NCBI RefSeq assembly: GCF_003265705.1
Contig: NW_020312848.1
Location: 52,315,274 to 52,379,273, forward strand
Source: Callorhinus ursinus
Taxonomy: Eukaryota > Chordata > Mammalia > Carnivora > Otariidae
Reading direction: 5' to 3'
DNA length: 64,000 nucleotides
Below are positions 22,950 to 33,241 of the stretch, one piece after another. The translations under genes were made by a program, and so were the position numbers. Position 1 is the first letter of the stretch. Every line of letters starts with the position of its first letter. The notes under the pieces were generated by a model. The model saw only the letters and a list, made by a program, of their open reading frames with translations, was not told the DNA's origin and did no database searches.

Positions 22950-24310
22950 TGCTAGTTTGTCCTTGATTTCCCCTTAAAACTTTCTTCATGGTAACTTTTA
23001 CCCTATAGAAGTTTTAAATTTCAATGTAGTCCAGTTTTTCAGCCTTTTTCGTTATAGTTTTTGAGTTTTGTGTCTTGCTTAGCAAGACCCTTCCCTTCCC
23101 AAGATTTTGAAATTTTTCTCATTTTTTTCCCAAAGGCTTTTTTGCTTAGATATTTACTTTTATGTTACATAGGGAAAAGAGATTTAATTCTCCCCCACTT
23201 TAAAGTATCACATTATATTTAGAAGAGTTCATCAATTCCACACAGATATTAAGCATCAGTTTCATCGAGCATTCTATTTCCATATATCTGAAGAGCAATT
23301 TCTAGACTCTTTAGTCTGTTTCATTGATTTGCTTTTCTATATCTCAGTGCAAATTCAACTCTGTTTTTATTATCAAGACTCCATAGTATGTTTGAATAAG
23401 AGGGCAATTCCTCTCTTACTCTTTTTCTTTTTCAAACATTTTCAGTATTATTGGGTATTTTTTATTCTACATGAATTTTAGAATCAGCTTGTTAAGTTAT
23501 ATACACAACAAAAGTCCTGTTGGGATTTTGAATGAAATTATATTAAATTAATAGACTAATTTGAAGAAACAATCCAAGACCAAGGTGGGCTTCTGTATTT
23601 ATTTGAATATAATTTTATATCCTTTAGGTAAGTTTTATAGTTTTCTTCATGTACATTTTAAACATTTTGGATAGGTGTGTTCCTATATATTTTACACTTC
23701 TTTTGCTATTATAAATGACCATTTTTCTACTATATTAAAAAAATGATTATCACTAGTATATCACAATGTTGCAGAATTTTTATATACCCATCTTATATCT
23801 GCCTATGTTACTAAACCCCCTAAAAAAATCTAACAGTTTTTCAGTGGGTTTCTCTTGACTTTCTAGGTAAACAATCATATTTCCTTGCAAAGAATGACAG
23901 TTTGGTTACTTTTCTATTATTTATCTCACATATTTAGTTGTCTAATTGTGTTGGGTAGGATCTCATGTTCATGACTGAATGGTCCTGGTGAGTGTGGACA
24001 TCTGTATTCTCTTTGTGACATCAGTGGAAGTACTTCCAATGTGTTCACATTGAGTATGATATTTGCTCTTTGTTTCTGGTAGATATTCTTTATGAATGAA
24101 GAAAATTTCCTACTATTTCTAGGTTGATAAGATTTTGTGTTGTGTTCTTTTTAATCAATAAGATGTGACCTTCATCAAATGGTGTTAGTTTATATAATGT
24201 ATAGATCTTCTTTTTTAATCTGTTTATGTAGTGAATCACATCAATCGATTTATTAGCATTAGGTTATCTTTGCATTACTGGAATAAATTCTACTTTGTCA
24301 ACATATTAGT
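22950..24310 (-). mobile_element. Old L1 ORF2, antisense
   Basis: Antisense ORF2 C-terminal to RT text: TTTTAAATTTCAATGTAGTCC, TTTAGTCTGTTTCATTGATT, CTTGTTAAGTTATATACAC, TGGTCCTGGTGAGTGTGGAC, TGTAGTGAATCACATCAATC. No long frame remains. Confidence 0.85.
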
Positions 24311-24849
24311 ATGTGGTTTTAGTTACAAGCAACAAAACCAAACTCATGCTAAGTTCGGCAGAAAAACAAGATATTAAAAGCTATCAAGGAACTCCTGGCA
24401 TCTCTGGGAAGTCAAAAGAATCAGGCTTGTAGACTATGTGGTCCAGAACAAAGTCTCACATTATTTTGTAGAACTGATCCAGCAAAGACACACCGTAGAA
24501 ACTAGTGAGAACCGACACCCTAACTTTTATCACCTAAGCTGGACAGCAGACACGCCCTTTGGCCCCACCACCTTTGTACTTGAATGTAGACTCCACTGCC
24601 CAACAAATGGATTCTGAGCAGTTCCTGCTTCTTCTCGTCAGTCGCTTTCAACCCAAAGTCTGCAGTGGTGGTATCTGATGGGCAAAACTTAGGTCATGTA
24701 CCTCTTATTTTAACTTCAGGGAGAACTGGGAAAGAAAATATGTGGTATGGGTAGCCTCTTTGATGGGAGATTGGGAAATCCCTAAACAACAGAAAGGTTT
24801 TCAGATACTCAGTAGCCCAGAAGGATGACTAGTGTCCGATAGTTCTGAT
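24311..24849. other. Block interrupting the old L1, probably another old repeat
   Basis: The block starting TTACAAGCAACAAAACCAAA and containing CATCTCTGGGAAGTC looks like a degraded interspersed repeat. The L1 resumes after it. Family not assigned. Confidence 0.4.
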
Positions 24850-25740
24850 GTTTTATTTAAAAAAATAAGCTGCTGGATTCCATTAGATAGTATTTCATTT
24901 AAAATTTTATGATAATATATTAAAATGAGATTATAATATTCTATTTTTGAGCTATCCTTATTTATTTTTGATATGAAGTTAGGCTATTCTTATAAAATGA
25001 TATGGGAAGATTTGCACACTTTCTATGCTCTGAAAGAATTTACACTATATAGTAATTACCTACCCTTTATAGCTTTAGTAAAACTTATAAAACCATCTGG
25101 GACTGGAGCCTATCTTTAGGTTAGAACTTTGACAACTTTTACAATTACTTTTACAATTATTGTTATATTCATGCTTTTTTCTTCTATTTGATTCAATTTG
25201 ATAATATACATTAAATATATAATATATAGTTGATATCATTTCATCTATATTTTCAAATTAGTTGGTATTAGAAAGTTTAGTATTCTTTTATAGTTTAAAC
25301 AGTGTTGGGGCACCTAGGTGGCTCAGTCAGTTAAGTATCCAACTCTTGATTTTGGCTCAGGTCACAATCTCAGGATCGTGACATCGAGCCCCATGTTGGG
25401 CTCCATGCACAGCAGGGAAACTGCTTGAGATTCTCTCCCTCTCCCCCTACACTTTCCCGTTCTCACACACACACTCTCTCTCTAAAATAAATCAATCCTA
25501 AAAAACACAGTGTTTTCTGTAGATATATCTCTTTCCTCATTATTTTTCCTCTTTTATTCTTAGTAAAAGATTCAAAGGTGTTAATCTGTTTTATGGGACT
25601 TTTCAAAGGGCAATCATTTGATTTTATTGACCAATTTTATTCCTTTATGGTTTCTATTTTATTCTTTTAAACTTAATCTTTATAAATCCTTTCTTTTCTT
25701 TTTCTAAAGGTATTTTATTATTGTTTTACTACCTGCTTGA
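24850..25740 (-). mobile_element. Old L1 ORF2, antisense, continuation
   Basis: ACCATCTGGGACTGGAGCCT is the usual antisense RT-domain text. GGGACTTTTCAAAGGGCAATC follows after the SINE at 25307. Co-linear with 22950-24310. Confidence 0.75.
25307..25505 (+). mobile_element. Older SINEC, plus strand
   Basis: Head GGGGCACCTAGGTGGCTCAG, GATCGTGACATCGAGCCCC, TGCTTGAGATTCTCTCCC and tail AAAATAAATCAATCC. ACAGTGTT on both sides. The TTGAGATTCTC body marks an older subfamily than the TTCTCCCTCTCCC copies. Confidence 0.94.
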
Positions 25741-25749
25741 TCTGAGCAA

Positions 25750-26185
25750 TTAACTTATTTTTTTCCCTTAAAATTATAAATTATATCAAGCAAACAGGAA
25801 AATGTAGAGAAAGATATGTTTATATTCTCCATGCAACTTAGACTAAATTCTAATATTTTGCCAAGTTTGCATCAGATAATTTAAAAATAAAATATTTCAG
25901 GTATTAAGTCCCTCATGTATTCCTCACCAGAAATAGCTACTGCCTTCAATTGTAGTAGAAATGCTTTTCCATTTATTACATTTATATGTGCCCATAAGCA
26001 ACATAGAGTTTATCTAGTTTTCAAACCTCATATAATTGGATCATCCTGCATATGTCCTTTTGCACATTGCTTTTGTTGAACACATTATGCTTAAGATTTA
26101 TTTGTGAAAATACATACAGCCTCAGTTTATAAATTTAGCTACCCTATAACTTCTTTTGATGAATGAGTCACAATTTATTTTTACA
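25750..26185 (-). mobile_element. Second old L1 fragment, antisense
   Basis: CAGGAAAATGTAGAGAAAG, AATATTTTGCCAAGTTTGC, CTTTTGCACATTGCTTTTG and AAGATTTATTTGTGAAAATAC follow the old L1 3' layout in antisense. Confidence 0.5.
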
Positions 26186-26189
26186 GTAT

Positions 26190-27640
26190 CATGCTGATGA
26201 GTCTGAGGGAACAAAAACTTTATCCAGGATAATACTAAAAGGAACAGAAGACTGACGGTGGGAAGAGATTTATATTAGACTTTAGACGTTGCTGCAAGAG
26301 TACAATCAGAACTTCATCTGGCATCATGTTTGAAAATTATCACCTTTCCTACTTCTTTGTCAAAAGTTTTTGATGATATTTATTCAGAATTCTTTTTGTG
26401 GGACCCAAATAGAAACCACTTGGATAATGTGGTTAAAATTTATTTTTCATTCAGTGGTCACAAATTTTTGTAAAACCTGTCCCCCCTTCCCCCTTAATTT
26501 AAAATTAGGAAAAGAGAAATAATTGCAAAAAAAAAAGCTGGATTTTCTGAGGTTAGAAATAACTTAAAGTAATACTGATATATCTGCTCAACTTTTATCC
26601 TTTCAGAATATGATGAATACTGGATTTTCATCTACCTACTTTCCTAGATTCCCACCCCCCTGCCCCCCACTCTCTGTTATACTCTACCTTAAGTCCTTAA
26701 CTGAATATGGTACAGAACTAAAATATTGAGTGGCTAGATATTCCCTGTTCTAAATTTTAATGTAGAATATCTCTATTTCCTCTTTAATATAAAAATTGCT
26801 TTTTGATGGATATTCATTCAGGTCAGAAGCCTCAATTTAAAAATGCATGGGGTGGGGGGAGGTGGTCCTCATCTGATTTAAGGCATTTGAAACCACAATA
26901 AAGCCCTTGAAATTGGTACTTTACATATCGTTTCACAGAAACCTCATTCTATAGGATGGACCTAAGCTGGATGGTTTGTCTACATTCTGGCATCAAATCT
27001 TTCATTAAAAACATCTGCTATATCTCCAGGTCAAAATGTTACATATATACATATAATTATATATATTTTATAAATAATACATAATATATAATTTATATGA
27101 ATTTATATATATAACTTATATGACTATATGCATTCATTCATTCATTCACTTATTTATTTTAAGATCTTAAAACACCCTCCATCCCTAGGCATTTTGAACT
27201 CAAGAAATATATATGTGATTATTAAGAATGGATTATCTTTTTTTGACTTTAAGCATGTTATTACAGAGGTTAAAAAAAAGTGCCAAACATATGTTGCTAA
27301 AGCTGTGTAAGACTAAGAAGAAATGGTTGATGCATAGAGAATAAGAATGAGCTATAACATTTTGAGATATATTATCAGAATATATTTTAAATTTGAAAAC
27401 AAAACTTAAAAAAGCTCCAAAGAAGAATATCAAAGAATTTGAAGAGAATCTCTGCCATTCATAAATATTCCTTAGTAGAGATGGTAGTCGTGAGGAATGT
27501 AGAGAAGGTGGGTTTCTCTTTACTATCTACCATTTTGGCTGCAGGGCTAGACCTGAGAAAACTCATGAAAACAGCCTGAAGTTCCTACTTACTTCTTTGT
27601 CACTTAAATCATAGTATTGAAGTAAACTGAAACATCTGTA
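26190..27640. other. No recognised gene
   Basis: AT-rich DNA with C-runs at 26655 and an AT tract at 27040-27125. No coding or clear repeat family. Confidence 0.45.
27040..27125. repeat. AT-rich low-complexity tract
   Basis: ATATATAC and TTATATA words. Confidence 0.9.
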
Positions 27641-27654
27641 AGCATTCACCATTT

Positions 27655-27775
27655 ATTTAGTCAAGAAAAATGTATTTACTCTATGTTAAGCACTGTGCTA
27701 CTTTCTGGATACATTGGGGAATTGAATAGATATAGTTCCTGCCCACAAAGGGACTTCCTGTGTAAGGCATTAATT
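27655..27775 (+). repeat. Fragment of ancient interspersed repeat
   Basis: ATTTACTCTATGTTAAGCAC, TGTGCTACTTTCTGG and TAGTTCCTGCCCACAAAGGG resemble the start of the repeat at 2635. Confidence 0.45.
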
Positions 27776-28124
27776 TGGGTATACTAGAAGTTTTATTTTT
27801 TAACCTGTTCTTTCTATTTTGGAGTCTTTTTACTATTTTACCTATATATTAAAGATCTGAAACATGTCGTTTGTCTTCTACTTAAAGGACAAAAATGTTC
27901 TCTCTCATTAGTGTCCTTTCAGAGAGGGACCCAGTGAGCGTGACCTCATTAATAGCAGTATGATAGAGCCAGCTGGAAAGGCCCAGCCTGTGGGTCATTC
28001 TTGCCACGTGCCACCAGAAAGACACTGGAGGACAGATGCATGTTAGGGTGTTGAGACTCTCATCTGGTGGGTAAAATATAGCCCCTAATAACAATAGCAA
28101 ACACTTAAATAGCATTCAAAATGT

Positions 28125-28410
28125 TCCATGTTGTATAGCATCATTCTTGTATTAGCTTGTTTACTCCACTCCATACCCCTGTGAGGTAGATACTGGAGTC
28201 TGCCTTCCTATCTTAATTCAGGAAACAAACAGATTCAAATAACATGGGATGTCTCTTATTAACCCCATTTTAGAGAGAAGGAAACACTGAAGCATGCTGA
28301 GGTTAATGATTTGCTCAAGGTCACATGGTTGGAGAACTCATCATTCAAATTCACACAGTCTGGCTCTAGAATCTGTGCTTTTAACCACTGCACTGTACAG
28401 CCTCTCCTTC
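28125..28410 (+). repeat. MIR
   Basis: AACCCCATTTTAGAGAGAAG, TTGCTCAAGGTCACATGG, TCTAGAATCTGTGCTTTTAAC and CACTGCACTGTACAGCC: full MIR 3' half. Confidence 0.8.
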
Positions 28411-28790
28411 TCTCCTTCTCCAAATACATATATCATAATAAAACTTCAAATACTAATGTAGATCTGAACATTTTTACTAGAAAGTGTCCAGATCCAAGAC
28501 AGTCTGACATGGGTTAAAGGAGGGCCTAATTACAGTGCCAGCTGCAGAGAGAGCATCTGTGCAGGGATGGCAATCAGGCAGGGCTGACATTCTTGATGGC
28601 CCTTCTGTCAGACCACACTCTGTATATTTCTGTCAATACATTTAGCTATATTCGGCTTCTTCCTTCCCATTGACTAGAATGCAGAAAGATAGTTGAAGCT
28701 TGAGTAGCCATCTTGGATCTGTGTCTTGTGTATGATAAGTCAATAGGACAGGAGGGTACTGGTGATCATGAAACCACCATTCAGCCCTGA

Positions 28791-28983
28791 ATATCTACCT
28801 ATCTCTCATCTATCATCTCTCATCTATCATCTCTCATCTATCATCTATCATCTATCTATCATCTATCATCTATCTATCTATCATCTATCTATCGATCATC
28901 TATCTTTCTTCTATCTATTATCTATCTATTATCTATTATTTTTCTATCATCTATCTATTATCTACCTACCTACTTACCTACCT
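28791..28983 (+). repeat. (ATCT)n microsatellite, imperfect
   Basis: CTATCATCTATC-type units over about 190 bp, ending in (CTAC)n. It gives spurious Y/H/L/S frames. Confidence 0.97.
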
Positions 28984-28989
28984 CTGGGC

Positions 28990-29585
28990 TTTATGGAAGA
29001 ATAAAATAAAATTCTAACAAGTTTAAGTCATTATTATTTTAAATTTATATTTGTCATAGCTAAACCTAATCCATACTAATACAGATATAAGTAAATGTAG
29101 TCTCTCCCCTTATCCTGGGGGCAGTACCTGCCCCTATATCTGCTCTCATTCCCCTTTCCCACCAACCGCCATTATATCTTCTTATGGAACTTCCAGTAGA
29201 CCTCTCACCCCAGGCCTTTATCCTACCTCCAGGGGCTCAGAATGGTCAGGCCTTGGAATTGGCTGATGTCTTAGAAAGTACAAGGGGATTTTGAATAGGA
29301 TAGTAAGGTTTTCTAATTATTAAGAATTTGTTACTGTCCTGTGACTGTTGGGTAGTCTATTTAGAGACAGTAGGGGTAAAGAGGTGGGGGGACTTTGTGA
29401 CTTCTTTGCCTTTTGGGTTACATTTCCTTTGCGACAATAGGTTATGTGAACTGGTATCTTGAGAGTAAAATGATGGCCATGCTTTATCCTTTAGTCACAT
29501 TGAGCATTCTGGTTCATGATCCCTTGCTCCCTAGCTGGGTGGCCTGGGTTCTGACTCCCCAGTATTGTCTAGCTTTTTGATCCTA
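28990..29585. other. No recognised gene or repeat
   Basis: Unique DNA between the microsatellite and a SINE. Confidence 0.45.
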
Positions 29586-29590
29586 GATTT

Positions 29591-29789
29591 TTTTAAAAAG
29601 AGATTTTATTTATATATTTGAGAGAGAGAGACAGAGAGAAAGAGAGCATGAGCAGAGTTGCAGGGGCAGAAGGAAAAACAGACTCCCCACCAAGCAGGGA
29701 GCCCAACATGGGGCTTGATCACAGGATCCTGGGATCATGACCTGAGCTGAAGGCAGCCGCTTAACTGACTGAACCACCCAGGCAGCCCT
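29591..29789 (-). mobile_element. SINEC, minus strand
   Basis: AGATTTTATTTATATATTTG to ACCACCCAGGCAGCCC, with ATCCTAGATTT on both sides. Confidence 0.95.
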
Positions 29790-29799
29790 CATCCTAGAT

Positions 29800-30125
29800 T
29801 TCTTATTTCTTCCTTTATCTGGTTTCTTTTACAGCATAGGTCCTCAATCTGGGATTCATATATCCTTAAGGCATTGACTGGAGGTGAGGGGAGGCTATAA
29901 AACCGCTTGCATATATATATATATATATGGACTTTTATGGATATATACATGGATGCATTTCTTTTTTTTTTCTAAGTGGACAACCTGCATTTCATCAAAT
30001 TCTCAAAGGGATTTCTAACTATGAAAGGCTAAAGATTTTCCATTTGTTAAAGCTTGATTGAGTCAAATCTTAGGTGAAAACATGGGACTTATTATTTGGC
30101 ATCATAAAGGCTTTTTTTTTTTACT
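29800..30125. other. No recognised gene; short (TA)n at 29909-29928
   Basis: Unique AT-rich DNA before the antisense L1. Confidence 0.5.
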
Positions 30126-30129
30126 AAAT

Positions 30130-31800
30130 TGCTTTTTAAAATTAAAAAATATTGAAATATGATTGACATATAACATATAATTGACATAAATATAATTGAC
30201 ATATAACATATAACATATAACAGGTGTACAACATAATGATTTGATATTTGTATATACTGCAAAATGATCACTGTAATAAGTCTACTTAATATCTATTACC
30301 ATACATAGTTTTAATTATTTTTCTTGTGATGAGAACTTTTAAGATCTACTCTCTTAGAAACTTTCAAATATGTAATACAGTATCATTAATTGTAGTCTCC
30401 ATGTTTTACATTACATCTTCAGGACTTATTTATTGTATAAATGGAAGTTTGTACAGTTTGACCATCTTCACGAGCCCCTCCTCCTGCCTCTGGTTTCTTT
30501 ATCTACATGAGTTCAATTTTTTGGTTTTGTTTTGTTTTGTATTGTCTTAGATTCCACATATAAGTGAGATCATATGATATTTGTTTTGCTCATTAGTGCA
30601 ATGCCCTCACATTCCATTCTTTTTTTCACAAATGGCAAGATTTTCTTTTTTCAATGTGTGAATAATATTCCATTTTTTGTATATAACACATCTTCTTTAT
30701 CCATTCATCCACTGTGGGATTTCTATTGTAAATAGAAATACTCGGACACTTGGCTATTATAAATAATGCTACAACAAACATGGAATTACATAAACTTTCA
30801 AGTAAGTGTTTTTATTTCTTTTGGAATTCCAGAATGGAATTGATGGATCATGTGGTAGTTCAATTTTTAATTTTTTGAGGAACCTCCAAGCTGTTTTTTA
30901 TAGTGGCTGTGCCAATTTACATTCCCACAAATAGTACATGAAGATTTCCTTTTCTCCACAACCTTGCCAACACTTGTTATCTCTTGTCTTTTTCATAAGA
31001 ACCCTTCTAAGAGGTGTGAGGTCATCTCTCTTATCATTTTGATTGGCATTTCCCTGATCGTTTGTGTTGCTGAGCACTTTTTCTTGGACCCATTGGCCAT
31101 CTGTATGTCTTCTTTGGAAAAATGTCTTTTTAGATCCTCTGCCCATTTTTAAATTGGATTTTTTTTTCTATTGAGTTATATGAGTTCTCTATATTTTGAA
31201 TATTAATCTCTCATCAGACATATGGTTTGCAAATTTTCTCTCCCATTTGATGGGTTGTCTTTTCACTTTGTTGATGGTATTCTTTGCTGTGCAGAAACTT
31301 TTTAGTTTGATGTAGTACCGCTTGTTTATTTTCACTTTTGTTGCCTTTCTTTTGGTTCAAAATCCAGAAAATTAGCACCAAGACCAATGTCAAGGAGACT
31401 TCCACCTATGTTTTCTTCTAGGAGTTCTGTGGTTTCAGGTCTTACATGCAAATCTTTAATCCGTTTTGAATTAATTTTTGTGTATGGTGAAAGAAAGTGG
31501 TCCAGTTTCATTCTTTTGTATGCATCTGTCCAGTTTTCCCAGCACTGTTTATAGAAGAGACTATCCTTTCCCCATGGTATATTCTTGGCTCCTTTATCAT
31601 AAATTGACCAAATATGCATGGGTATATTTCTGGGTTTTCTATTCTGTTTCATTGATCTATGTGTCTGTTTTTAATACCAATATTATACTGTATTGATTAC
31701 TATAGCTTTGTAATATAGTTTGAAATCAGAAAATGTAATGCCTCCAGCTTTGTTCTTCTGTCTTGAGATCGCTTTGACCTGATGACTTCTGTAACTATTA
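30130..31800 (-). mobile_element. L1 3' UTR and ORF2, antisense
   Basis: Starts with old L1 3' UTR text (CAGGTGTACAACATAATGATT), then antisense ORF2: GTAGTTCAATTTTTAATTTT, GTGGCTGTGCCAATTTACAT, TCTCCCATTTGATGGGTTGT, CAAGACCAATGTCAAGGAGA. Minus-strand frames show [14 protein letters not shown] and [20 protein letters not shown] text. Frameshifted, 5'-truncated, inactive. Confidence 0.92.
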
Positions 31801-33185
31801 TTTCTCTTATTTTTACTGCCCAAAACTCAACCACAATTTGTGTCCCATCTCTAGTTTACCTATAATTCTATCTTATTTTTCACAACCCAGTTTTATGATC
31901 TGCTCACTTTTAATCTCTTGTGTGTATATTAAGTAACCTGCCTTAAATTCTTTTTTTTGAAAAATGTATGATAAAAATACACAATTATAACTTATTTGAA
32001 GAATTATCATTAGTTTCTTATGACAGACTCTTATATTGTGCTAAGGGTGGCACTAGCCAACATAGCATGGCACTATGCCCAACATTAAACATAATTTCCC
32101 CATCCATCTTCAGAAATGCTTCAAGCAGTTGTGACCCAGGATAATATCAATCTCTTTGTATCTGTGGTCTACCTAAAGGGTGCAGAATTGTAAAGTTCAG
32201 GACTGAGGGAAATGGCAGAAAAGAATTGGAGAGAAAACCTGGGAAGATGACATAGATTTTGAAGGAGAAAGTGATTTTTTCTTCTGCAACAAAAGGTAGA
32301 AAAGGATAGAAGTGAAGATACGCACATTTTAATATGGATAGGAGGTGAGAAGGAATATACAAGTGATGGCTCAGTATGTTCGGTAAAGAAAGAAGTTAGG
32401 GGGAGAGTTTAAGTTATCTGCATGGAAAAGGGAGGGATGGGGGACTGGGTTAGTTCTGATATGAACAGCCCCACTGGGGTAAGAGGAATCAATAAAAGAG
32501 TAACAAAAAAAGTAGGGAAAGAATGTCACTTCACCAGTTCAACAAACTTCTATGAGCATTACTCTATTCTATGATACTGTGTAGGTACAGGGTCAGAGAA
32601 CATATAATCCCTTTCCTTGTGGTTGTCACACTAAATGGGAAAGCCACCACCAGGGCCCAGTTGAAAGGAGATGAAAGTGAAACATTAGCATAATCACATG
32701 ATGATCTTCAGGGATGTTAGCTGGATGTAGCAGGAGAGGAAGTGGAGTTGGGGGCTGTGAAGATTCATGTTTACTAACAACCTCATAAAAGTATTCCAGG
32801 CAACACTGGTCTTGGCCAGCATGATGTCCGGATGAGGAAAGGAGATGCGTAGAGTAAGGGGAAGCACAGCTCCTGTGGGGAGAGGTGGCATAAGCACCAG
32901 GAAAGGAGTTAAAGGAGCCATCAAGTTAGAGATGATTCATGTGGTAAGAGGCCTCACAGTTAAGCCCTGATGGTGGGTCACAGAGATAGTGTAGAGGGAC
33001 ATGGATGAGCAAAAGTGTTGTAAAGATGTAATAAGGGCTTATACATGTCATAATATGATTAAACAAATAGGAAGGATACAGGAGTTGTGGGGAGTTGGAT
33101 CCCCACAAATCTGAGAGAGACCAAGACACATTAGGCCCAGCTCACCCCGGGAAGTCTCTAAGTACAGGAAATTCTAAAATCACCT
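31801..33185. other. No recognised gene; purine-rich old DNA
   Basis: At 32190-32520 the plus strand is G/A-rich. Text near 32560-32620 (GGTACAGGGTCAGAGAACAT, AATCCCTTTCCTTGTGG) resembles the ancient repeat at 2635. Confidence 0.4.
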
Positions 33186-33241
33186 TCATTTATATTGGTT
33201 TATCTTTTTGAGACACTTAGTTACTCCTGAGTGGCCTTGCT
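33186..33241 (+). promoter_or_regulatory. Possible core promoter and 5' UTR of the secreted-peptide gene
   Basis: A TTTATATTGG stretch near 33189 lies about 50 bp before the ATG, at a spacing that would allow a TATA-driven start and a 20-25 base leader. There is no transcript evidence, and TATA-like words are frequent in this AT-rich window. Confidence 0.2.

Noticed and set aside
28791..28983. CRISPR-like array
   Set aside because: Simple tetranucleotide repeat in vertebrate DNA, with no repeat-spacer structure.
28762..29004. 80-codon YHLS-rich frame
   Set aside because: Translation of the ATCT microsatellite.
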